Assembly (NCBI GenBank): GCA_049646585.1 | Contig: JBARWC010000198.1 | Location: forward strand, 1-64,000 | Length of the DNA stretch: 64,000 bases | From: G025836975 sp049646585 | GTDB lineage: Bacteria > Pseudomonadota > Gammaproteobacteria > Burkholderiales > Burkholderiaceae_B | Reading direction: 5' to 3' | Shown here: one piece after another, positions 52,112 through 59,442 of the stretch | Layout: every line of letters starts with the position of its first letter | Position numbering within the stretch: the stretch's first letter is position 1 | Notes under the pieces: generated by a model | What the model was told of the DNA's origin: nothing | Seen by the model: the letters and a program-made list of their open reading frames with translations, nothing else | The model's database searches: none | Program-made: the position numbers and the translations under genes

Positions 52112-53256
52112 AACCGGCAATGATACCGTGGGCGCTTTCGGGCGGCGCGGCCGTCACAGTAGGCTTTGCACGCTTCGGCTATGCGCTGATCCTGCCGGCC
52201 ATGCAGACCGACCTGGCGCTGAACTACGCCCAGGCGGGATGGCTGAACACCGCCAACGCATTGGGCTATTTGCTGGGCGCGCTGCTGACGATCTACTTCG
52301 TGGCCCGCGTCGGCAACCGCAAGCTGTTCATCGCCGGCCTGGCGCTGACCACGCTGGCCCTGCTGGCCAACGGCCTGACACGCGACTTCCAGCTCTTGAC
52401 CCTGTACCGCTTCCTGGCGGGCCTGGGCGCCGCGGGCGCCTTCATTTGCGGCGGCGTGCTGTCGGGTGCGTTGGGCACCCGCGCCATCGTCATCTTTTTC
52501 AGCGGCGGAGGCATAGGCATGCTGGCCACCGGCGCCCTGCTGCCATGGCTGTTCGACTATGCCGGCCCCGCCGCCTGGCCCTGGGCCTGGATAGGGTCGG
52601 GCGCAGTTTGCATTCCCTTGTCGCTGGCCGCCGTCGCCGCCATGCGCAAAATCATTGAACCTCCCGGCAGCAGCGGCTCGGCCGCCTGGCCATTGCGCCC
52701 ATGCCTGCCCGAGTTCACGGCCTACTTCCTGTTCGGCCTGGGCTATATCGCCTACATGACCTTCATCGTCGCCTGGCTGCGTCAAAGCCATGTACAGGCC
52801 CTGTCGCTGGCCGCCGCCACCTCGGTCATGTGGAGCCTGCTGGGCATCATGACGCTGCTGGCGCCGTGGCTCTGGGCGCGGATATTCAATGGCCGGCGCG
52901 ACGGCCTGCCCATGGCCGCATCCATGCTGGTGCTGGCCATAGGCGCGGCGCTGCCGCTGTTCGTGTCCAGCATCGCGGGCGCGTGGCTGTCGGCCGCGCT
53001 GGTCGGCTCCAGCGTCTTCATGGTGCCGTCGGCGGCCACGGGTTTCGTCAAGACCAACCTGCCCAAGGCCGCCTGGGGAAGCTCGCTGGCGGTGGCCACC
53101 AGCCTGTTCGCCATCGGCCAAACGGTGGGCCCCGTGGCGGCCGGATGGATCAGCGACCTTTCCGGTTCGCTCTCGACCGGCCTGGCGGTCTCCGCCGCCG
53201 TGCTGATCCTGGGTAGCCTGATCGCACTGACCCAAAAACCCCTGCAAAGCCAATGA
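52108..53256 (+). CDS. MFS transporter (YbfB/YjiJ family)
   Basis: A 382-aa membrane protein with about 12 helices. It opens with PWALSGGAAVTVGFARFGYALILPAMQ, the signature of the YbfB/YjiJ family, and has the ARVGNRKLFIAGL loop after helix 2. The substrate is unknown. The start overlaps the helicase stop (ATGA), so it would be induced with the repair genes, which may be passive. Confidence 0.83.
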   Translation: MKPAMIPWALSGGAAVTVGFARFGYALILPAMQTDLALNYAQAGWLNTANALGYLLGALLTIYFVARVGNRKLFIAGLALTTLALLANGLTRDFQLLTLYRFLAGLGAAGAFICGGVLSGALGTRAIVIFFSGGGIGMLATGALLPWLFDYAGPAAWPWAWIGSGAVCIPLSLAAVAAMRKIIEPPGSSGSAAWPLRPCLPEFTAYFLFGLGYIAYMTFIVAWLRQSHVQALSLAAATSVMWSLLGIMTLLAPWLWARIFNGRRDGLPMAASMLVLAIGAALPLFVSSIAGAWLSAALVGSSVFMVPSAATGFVKTNLPKAAWGSSLAVATSLFAIGQTVGPVAAGWISDLSGSLSTGLAVSAAVLILGSLIALTQKPLQSQ

Positions 53257-53350
53257 ACTCAACCTTATTGGCAATGTGGTTCTAGGCTGTATCGACGCCG
53301 CCGCTACCTATAATCCAGACACGACCCACACTCTTCACAAGGACCTGATC

Positions 53351-53614
53351 GTGTCAATTGATTCCCGCATCCCCGTGTTCGCCGAAGGCGTCCATCCCTT
53401 CGACGCGCGCGGCGTCGCCAAGCGTTTCCGCCACGCCGCCATCTTCGGCGCGCTATCCGCCCTGCACCCGGGCGAAACCATGCGTTTTTGCAACGACCAC
53501 GACCCGCTGCCCCTGTTGCAACAGTTGCAGGGCCACTTCGGCGACCAGATCAAGATCGAATATGTGTCGCGCCAGCCCGGCGAAATCGTGATCGACTTCC
53601 AGATACTCGGCTAA
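53351..53614 (+). CDS. DUF2249 domain protein
   Basis: An 87-aa protein of the DUF2249 family: PVFAEGVHPFDARGVAKRFRHAAIFGAL followed by a DHDPLPLLQQL segment, described as residues 8-62. The family often occurs with denitrification and nitric-oxide genes. GTG 53351 follows AGGA and begins the homologous region. It is convergent with the nitronate monooxygenase-like gene. Confidence 0.75.
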   Translation: MSIDSRIPVFAEGVHPFDARGVAKRFRHAAIFGALSALHPGETMRFCNDHDPLPLLQQLQGHFGDQIKIEYVSRQPGEIVIDFQILG

Positions 53615-53619
53615 GCGCT

Positions 53620-53653
53620 TACGCTGCCGGGAGTCATCCTCGCCGGCAGCGTA
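53620..53653. terminator. Hairpin between convergent genes
   Basis: Eleven-base perfect arms TACGCTGCCGG and CCGGCAGCGTA around a 12-nt loop, without a T-run. Confidence 0.5.
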
Positions 53654-53673
53654 GCGGTCGATGGGCCGGCCGT

Positions 53674-54879
53674 TCAGGCGGGCAGCAAGGCGTCGACAGC
53701 CCGCACGGTGGGGGCCGCGACCACGTTCAGGGCCGGGCGGATGCCGTTCAGCAGATAGTCGATCAGTTCCCGCACGGGCCGTATGGCATTGCCGAAAGGC
53801 AATTTTTCGGAGCCCCTGAAGAACAGGCCGCGCCTGATGTCGCCGGCCAGCGCAAACGCCAATTGCGTATCGATGCAGAACTGGCCGTGCTTGCTGATGC
53901 CGTCGCGCAGCCCGCAAGAGGCCAGGCAGTCGAAGCCCACCGTGCAGGGGCGCTGCTTGGCAATGCGTTGCAGCTTCTCTTCTTTTTCCAGGTAATTCGC
54001 CAGCCAGGGCGTGCGCACCGCCCGCGCCGGCAAGCCGGCCACGCTCATGAAGGTCACGATGTCCTCCGGCTTGGCCTCGACCAGGACCTTCTTGAAATTG
54101 GGGTGCGCATCGCCCTCTTCCGTGACCGCGAAAGGCGAGCCGCACTGCACCGCGCTGGCTCCCATGCCCATCAGCTTGACGACCTGCTCATGGCTGTGGA
54201 TGCCGCCGCCGGTGATGAGGGGAATGTTTTCTTTTTCGATGTCCAGTTCCTTGAACAGCTCCAGCGTACCTTCCAGCACGTTCTCAAAAGCGAAGTTGGG
54301 GTTGTTCAAGCTGTCCGCGGTCGGCGCGCCCAGATGACCCGCCGCATACTTGGGATTCTCGATGACGATGGCGTCGGGCAGGCGATTCTTGCGCATCCAT
54401 TTTTTCAGGATCAGCCCTATGCCGCGCACGTCCGACAAGATGGGGATGATGGCCACTTTGGGAAAGCCGCTGGTCAGCTCGGGCAGGTCCAGGGGCAGGC
54501 CGGCGCCCACCACCACCGCGTCCGCTTCGCTTTCGCAGGCCTGGCGCACGTACGAGGCGTATTCCGACACGGCGCGCATGACGTTGACCGCCACCAGCCC
54601 CTTGCCGCCGGCCATTTCATGGGCGGCCTTCACTTCGCGGTCCAGCGCGAGCAGGTTGGTCGAGTTGATCAATTCCTTGTCGCGCGAACGACCCGTCTTG
54701 AGCATCAGGTCGGGGTGATGGCGGCGCAGGTCGACGCTGGAAATCGTGCCCACCGCACCCAGGGCGGCCACGGTGCCGGCCAGCCTATGGGCCGACACGC
54801 CCACCCCCATGCCTCCCTGCACTATGGGCAGGAGCGCCCTGCCCTTCAACTTGAGTCGTTTCAATGCGGTTTGCAACAC
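53674..54879 (-). CDS. Nitronate monooxygenase-like FMN enzyme
   Basis: A 401-aa TIM-barrel flavoprotein. IVQGGMGVGVSAHRLAGTVA at the N terminus and the phosphate-binding GGGIHSHEQVVKLMGMGASAVQ segment mark the NMO / enoyl-reductase-II fold. A Cys-bearing FDCLASCGLRDG segment near the C terminus is unusual. The start GTG 54879 follows AAGGA; homology starts just after. It may handle nitronates or act as an NAD(P)H oxidase; the neighbours suggest nitrogen-oxide stress. Confidence 0.82.
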   Translation of the reverse strand: MLQTALKRLKLKGRALLPIVQGGMGVGVSAHRLAGTVAALGAVGTISSVDLRRHHPDLMLKTGRSRDKELINSTNLLALDREVKAAHEMAGGKGLVAVNVMRAVSEYASYVRQACESEADAVVVGAGLPLDLPELTSGFPKVAIIPILSDVRGIGLILKKWMRKNRLPDAIVIENPKYAAGHLGAPTADSLNNPNFAFENVLEGTLELFKELDIEKENIPLITGGGIHSHEQVVKLMGMGASAVQCGSPFAVTEEGDAHPNFKKVLVEAKPEDIVTFMSVAGLPARAVRTPWLANYLEKEEKLQRIAKQRPCTVGFDCLASCGLRDGISKHGQFCIDTQLAFALAGDIRRGLFFRGSEKLPFGNAIRPVRELIDYLLNGIRPALNVVAAPTVRAVDALLPA

Positions 54880-54953
54880 AATAATGGTCCTTGCTTGAAA
54901 ATAGCGGCGTATTGACGCAGTTGCCACTATGTAGGCAAAAGCCGGCGGCTTCC

Positions 54954-54967
54954 TTAATAAATATCAA
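54954..54967. promoter_or_regulatory. FNR/Dnr-type box between divergent genes
   Basis: TTAAT-AAAT-ATCAA, one mismatch from TTGAT-N4-ATCAA. On the plus strand a TAAAAA -10 lies at 54990-54995, giving a class II layout (box centred near -41.5) for the DUF2249-membrane protein operon. Confidence 0.62.
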
Positions 54968-55050
54968 GGTTCCCTTGTTTACTCGAATGTAAAAATACAG
55001 CGTTCACAATGAGGTTATGCGGGCCGGCGGGCCAGTATCTGTGTAGGGTC

Positions 55051-55290
55051 ATGCTTATGGAAAATCACAAAGAAGAAATCGTCCTGGACGTTTGCGGGCT
55101 GGAGCCTCCCGAGCCGCTGGAACGCGTGCTGGACGCCTTGTCCGTCCTGGCGCCCGGCGCCAGCCTGCGCATGCTGATAGACCGCGAACCGCATCCGCTC
55201 TACGGCATCCTGCGCAACAACGGCTACGACTACAGCAACCGCATCGACGAACATCAACGCTACGAAATCCTTATCCGGCATAAAGACTGA
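55051..55290 (+). CDS. DUF2249 domain protein
   Basis: A 79-aa acidic protein: VLDVCGLEPPEPLERVLDAL then PGASLRMLIDREPHPLYGIL and a tail ending EILIRHKD, which matches the DUF2249 layout. It is the second such gene in the cluster. ATG 55051 was chosen for length; ATG 55057 is possible. The stop overlaps the next start by one base, and an FNR/Dnr-type box lies upstream. Confidence 0.75.
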   Translation: MLMENHKEEIVLDVCGLEPPEPLERVLDALSVLAPGASLRMLIDREPHPLYGILRNNGYDYSNRIDEHQRYEILIRHKD

Positions 55291-56606
55291 TGCAGCGCGC
55301 CCTGTCATTCCAGCAGTCCCCCGCCCCCGGCGTCCCCTTGCGCTTCCTGTTCACCGCGCCGCTGTTCGTCCTGCTGGCGGCATTGCTGCTGCTCTGGTCC
55401 GGCCCTTCGGCGCTGGCATCGCGCTGGACGGGGCCCGCCCTGGCATTAACCCATCTGTTTACCCTGGGCGTACTGGCCAACGCCATGGCGGGGGCCTTGA
55501 TGCAGATACTGCCCGTCGCCACGGGCGTAAGCGCGCTGGCGCCCAGGGCGACCTCGGTCATCGTGCACACCTTGCTGAACCTGGGCACGCTGTCGCTGGC
55601 CGCCGCCTTCCTGTCGTTCACGCCCTGGATGTTCGCGCTGGCGCTTGGCCTGCTATGCATGGCGCTGGGGGTCTTCCTGGCCGCCTGCGCGGGCGGCCTC
55701 TGGAAGTACCGCAAGCAGGCCACCAAGGGGTCGACCGAAATCCTGGCCACCACACGGCTGGCGCTTGCGGCGCTGCTGGCCGCCACCATCCTGGGCGCCA
55801 TGCTGGCCGCAAGCTTCGCCTGGCCGCTGCCCTTTTCACGGGCGCTGACCAATGCGCACGGCGCGTGGGGGCTGCTGGGCTGGGTCGGGCTGCTGGTCGT
55901 CGGCATAAGCTACCAGGTGATCCCCATATTCCAGGTGACCGAAATCTATCCCAAGCCTGTGACACGCTGGCTGGCGCCGACCATCTTCGTGCTGCTGGCG
56001 GCCTATATGGCCAACACCCTGGCGCCGCCCGCCATGCGCCTGGAAATCGATCTGGCCATAAGCGCGGTCGCATTGGCCGCCTACACCATCTACGCCGTCG
56101 TCACCTTGCGACTGCTCTGGACGCGCAAGCGGCCCAAGGCGGACGCAACCACGCGGTTCTGGCACACGGCCATGCTGTGCCTGGCGGCTTGCGGCCCGGT
56201 ATGGTTGGCCCAGGCGGCCGGCGTCAAGGATTTGTCGGTCAGCCTGGGCGTACTGTTCATCGTGGGCTTCGGCTGGTCCGCCGTCAACGGCATGCTGTAC
56301 AAGATCATCCCCTTCCTGCTGTGGTATCACGCCCAGAGGGACCTGGCCATCGCCCTGCGCGTCGTACCCAAGGTAAAGGACTTCATCCCCGACGCCATCG
56401 CGGCGCGGCAGTACTGGGCCCACCTGGCCGCCCTGCTGCTGCTTTTATCGGCCAGCCTGCTGCCCGCCGTGTTCGCCCATGCGGCGGGCCTGGCCCTGGC
56501 CATATCGGCGGCCTGGCTCTTGCTTAACATGACCCAGGCCCTGCGCTTTTACCTGCGCGCCAGGAAACGGATCGCCCTGGCGCTGGCCGAACTGCCTCAG
56601 CCCTGA
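55290..56606 (+). CDS. NnrS-like multi-pass membrane protein
   Basis: A 438-aa protein with about 12 predicted helices and several membrane His residues (LTHLFTLGVLANAMAGALMQ, NAHGAWGLLGWVGLL), as in NnrS-like or heme-copper-oxidase-related proteins. NnrS proteins protect against nitric oxide. The assignment is by pattern and context (DUF2249, Dnr, HemN). It is translationally coupled to the DUF2249 gene (TGATG). Confidence 0.6.
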   Translation: MQRALSFQQSPAPGVPLRFLFTAPLFVLLAALLLLWSGPSALASRWTGPALALTHLFTLGVLANAMAGALMQILPVATGVSALAPRATSVIVHTLLNLGTLSLAAAFLSFTPWMFALALGLLCMALGVFLAACAGGLWKYRKQATKGSTEILATTRLALAALLAATILGAMLAASFAWPLPFSRALTNAHGAWGLLGWVGLLVVGISYQVIPIFQVTEIYPKPVTRWLAPTIFVLLAAYMANTLAPPAMRLEIDLAISAVALAAYTIYAVVTLRLLWTRKRPKADATTRFWHTAMLCLAACGPVWLAQAAGVKDLSVSLGVLFIVGFGWSAVNGMLYKIIPFLLWYHAQRDLAIALRVVPKVKDFIPDAIAARQYWAHLAALLLLLSASLLPAVFAHAAGLALAISAAWLLLNMTQALRFYLRARKRIALALAELPQP

Positions 56607-57280
56607 TAAGAGCTTAGCCGGTCGACGTCCAGGACGGTGACTTCACGGCCCTTGAGCCGGATCAGCTCATGGGCGCACAAGTCGTGCAAAATGCGCGAAA
56701 AGTGCTCCGGAGTCAGGTTCAGGCGCGAGGCGATCACCGTCTTGCTGGTTTCCAGGCGGAAGTGATGCCCGTTCCGGCACGGCTCGTCCTTCAGCAGATA
56801 GCCGATCACGCGCTGGGTGCCGGAGCGCAGGGAATACGCCTCGACGTCGCCCATCAGGCTATGCAGGCGCTGGCTCAGGCTGGCCAGCATTTTGCGGGCA
56901 AACCCCGGATGCCGGTCCAGTTCGTGGAAGATGACGGCCTTGCCCACATGCAGCAGCATGGTGTCGGCCAGGGCCTGGGCCGACACGATGTAGGCCTTCT
57001 CCATGAACATCAGCGCTTCGCCGAAACTGTCGCCCGGTCCGATCAGGCGAACGACTTTCTCGCTTCCGCCCGGCGACACGAACATCAGCTTGATCTGCCC
57101 ATAGACCACGGTGTGCAGGCCCACGCAAGGCTCGCCGCGGTGAAAGACCATTTCGCCCCGAGCCGCCTGGACTTCGGTCGTGCCCGCGGCCAGGTTGTCG
57201 AGCTCCTGGGCGCTCAAGCCATTGAATAGGGGAAGTCTCGCCAGGAAATCCTGGATGCGCACCTTGCCGCTACTGGTCAT
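56597..57280 (-). CDS. Crp/Fnr family regulator, Dnr/Nnr-like
   Basis: A 227-aa regulator. The cyclic-nucleotide-like sensor domain (about residues 20-130) is followed by a winged helix with VIASRLNLTPEHFSRILHDL. There is no N-terminal Fe-S Cys cluster of FNR, so it is more like the NO-sensing Dnr/Nnr branch. I chose ATG 57280, where homology begins. It ends inside the membrane-protein 3' end (10-bp overlap, convergent). It may bind the boxes at 54954 and 59289. Confidence 0.83.
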   Translation of the reverse strand: MTSSGKVRIQDFLARLPLFNGLSAQELDNLAAGTTEVQAARGEMVFHRGEPCVGLHTVVYGQIKLMFVSPGGSEKVVRLIGPGDSFGEALMFMEKAYIVSAQALADTMLLHVGKAVIFHELDRHPGFARKMLASLSQRLHSLMGDVEAYSLRSGTQRVIGYLLKDEPCRNGHHFRLETSKTVIASRLNLTPEHFSRILHDLCAHELIRLKGREVTVLDVDRLSSYQG

Positions 57281-57347
57281 ATTGCTAGAATCCTGTATTG
57301 ATATCGCGGCGCCGCGCCCGCCCGGCGCCGCTCCACTTGAAAAACAT

Positions 57348-57746
57348 GTGATCAAAATCCTGCTCAACGTCGCCGGTACCCTGGCGCTGATTCTTGCCGT
57401 GCTGGGGCTGTTCCTACCCTTGCTGCCCACCACGCCCTTCCTGCTGCTGGCCTCGGCCTGCTACCTGCGGGGCTCGGAGCGCATGCACCGCTGGCTGACC
57501 GGGCATCGCATACTGGGACCCTACCTGATAGGGATACAGACCGGCCGTGGTATCCCCATGCGCGCCAAGGTCATCACCCTGATATTCCTGTGGGGCACAC
57601 TGGCCATTTCCGCCTGGCATGTGCCCCTGCCCTGGGTACGCATGCTGTTGCTGATTCCCGGCATCGGCGTCACGGTCTATCTGCTGCGCATGAAGACCCT
57701 GCGCGCGGCCGACGGATACACGGCCCCCGACCACCGGGCTAAATAA
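57348..57746 (+). CDS. DUF454 (YbaN family) inner-membrane protein
   Basis: A 132-aa protein with about four helices and the family segment LGLFLPLLPTTPFLLLASACY. Function unknown. The start is GTG 57348, chosen because the first helix opens there; the ribosome site is weak. Its stop overlaps the convergent hemN end by 8 bp. Confidence 0.8.
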   Translation: MIKILLNVAGTLALILAVLGLFLPLLPTTPFLLLASACYLRGSERMHRWLTGHRILGPYLIGIQTGRGIPMRAKVITLIFLWGTLAISAWHVPLPWVRMLLLIPGIGVTVYLLRMKTLRAADGYTAPDHRAK

Positions 57747-59166
57747 GCTTGGAGTAGGTCGACACCGTCGGCTGCCCAAGAAATTTGTCGAAGACCATGC
57801 CCATGGCCCGCACGAACAGGCGCCCCTTGGGCGTGACCACCATGCCCTTGTCGTCTATCGTCAACAGTCCCGAATCCTTGAACGCCTGCAGCCTTTGCAG
57901 CTCGGCGTCGAAATAAGCCGGGAAATCGATGCCGTAAGCTCGGTTCAGCAAAGAGAAGTCCACGGGCATGCTGCACATCAGGGTCATGATGACCTCGCGG
58001 CGCAAGACATCGTCCAGGCTTAGCTCGTAGCCTTTTTCTATGGGCAGCCTGCCTTCGTCCAGTATCTGGTAATAAGCGTTCACGCTGCGCACCGACTGGC
58101 TGTACGAATTGCCCACCTTGCCGATGGCCGACACGCCCAGCCCGACCAGATCGCATTCCGCACGCGTGGTATAGCCCTGGAAGTTCCGATGCAAGCCGCC
58201 ATCGCGCCGCGCAAGGTTAAGCTCGTCGTCGGGCTTGGCGAAATGGTCCAGGCCGATGTACACATAGCCCGCCTCCAGCAACCGCCGGGTGGACATCAGG
58301 AATATCTGCAGGCGCTCTTCGGCGCTGGGCAGATCGGCGGCCGAGATAAGCCGCTGCGCCTTGAAGCGGCTGGGCAGGTGGGCATAGTTGTACAGGGCGA
58401 TGCGGTCCGGCGACAGCCGGATCACCTGGTCCAGCGTGCGGTCGAAGCTGGCCAGGGTCTGTTTGGGCAGGCCGTAGATCAGGTCGGTGTTGACCGACTG
58501 GAATCCCGCCTTGCGGCTGGCGCTCAGGGCCTTCTCCACCATTTCCAGAGGCTGGATGCGGTTGACGGCGGCCTGCACGTCCGGATCGAAGTCCTGCACC
58601 CCGAAGCTGGTACGGTTGAAGCCCAGCCCCGCCAGCATGGACAAGGTGGCCTCGTTCACCGTGCGCGGATCGATCTCCACCCCCAGTTCGGCATCCGGCA
58701 TGAACTCGAAATGCCGGCGCAAGGATTCCATGAGCCCGGTCAGCTCGGCGGCGCTCAGAAAGGTGGGCGTGCCGCCGCCCAGATGCAGTTGCGCCGTCTT
58801 GCGGTCGGGACCCAGGCGGCGGGCCACCAGCTCCATTTCCTTGTCCAGGTAGGCCAGATACTGGGCCGCCCGGCCGTGGTCCTGCGTGATGACCTTGTTG
58901 CAGGCGCAAAAGTAACAGAGGGACTCGCAGAAAGGCAGGTGAACGTAGACCGACAGGGGCGGGTTCGTGCCGGCCTTGGCGCCGGCGCGGCGCGCCAGAT
59001 GGCCCAGGTAGGCCTGCTCGTCGAAACTGGAGCGGAAACGGTCGGCCGTGGGGTAAGAGGTGTAGCGAGGCCCGGAATGATCGAAACGCCGGATCAAGGC
59101 CTCGGAAATTTCGATGTCCGGAAAAGATACCGTATCCTGGCTAAGGGCCGGAATGCCGCTGTCCAT
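57739..59166 (-). CDS. hemN: Oxygen-independent coproporphyrinogen III oxidase
   Basis: A 475-aa radical SAM enzyme that makes protoporphyrinogen IX under low oxygen. The cluster motif C-x3-C-x2-C appears in FCESLCYFCAC (about residue 76-86), and the GGGTPTFLS segment follows. Length is normal for HemN. A perfect FNR-type box lies 123 bp upstream, as is usual for hemN in this group. Confidence 0.95.
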   Translation of the reverse strand: MDSGIPALSQDTVSFPDIEISEALIRRFDHSGPRYTSYPTADRFRSSFDEQAYLGHLARRAGAKAGTNPPLSVYVHLPFCESLCYFCACNKVITQDHGRAAQYLAYLDKEMELVARRLGPDRKTAQLHLGGGTPTFLSAAELTGLMESLRRHFEFMPDAELGVEIDPRTVNEATLSMLAGLGFNRTSFGVQDFDPDVQAAVNRIQPLEMVEKALSASRKAGFQSVNTDLIYGLPKQTLASFDRTLDQVIRLSPDRIALYNYAHLPSRFKAQRLISAADLPSAEERLQIFLMSTRRLLEAGYVYIGLDHFAKPDDELNLARRDGGLHRNFQGYTTRAECDLVGLGVSAIGKVGNSYSQSVRSVNAYYQILDEGRLPIEKGYELSLDDVLRREVIMTLMCSMPVDFSLLNRAYGIDFPAYFDAELQRLQAFKDSGLLTIDDKGMVVTPKGRLFVRAMGMVFDKFLGQPTVSTYSKLI

Positions 59167-59288
59167 GTCTTGCTCCGATATGGCCTGTTGACGTCAGAAA
59201 AAGCCGCTGCGAAACTTGCCGAGACGGCCGGACGCATGCGCGCTATGTTTGGATGCCTTATTGTGGAGCCGGATGCCGGCGTCGATTT

Positions 59289-59302
59289 TGACCTAGGTCA
59301 AG
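59289..59302. promoter_or_regulatory. FNR/Dnr-type box upstream of hemN
   Basis: The perfect palindrome TTGAC-CTAG-GTCAA. On the minus strand a CACAAT -10 lies at 59260-59265, giving a class II activation layout for hemN with a start near 59254. No matching -10 is seen on the plus side. Confidence 0.75.
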
Positions 59303-59375
59303 TAAACGGCAAACGGCGGGCGGCCAGCGCCCGATGCGACCAAACGCGCACAGGGCAAGCCGGGCACAAGCTTTC

Positions 59376-59404
59376 TTAAAGCTGAACGAAACATATCGTA
59401 CTAT
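59376..59404 (+). promoter_or_regulatory. Candidate promoter of the mrp operon
   Basis: TTAAAG (59376-59381), 17-bp spacer and TACTAT (59399-59404), 39 bp before mrpA. Weak consensus. Confidence 0.3.
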
Positions 59405-59442
59405 TAGGGCTGGATTCACCGATTTCGCTTCAAGCACCCTCG

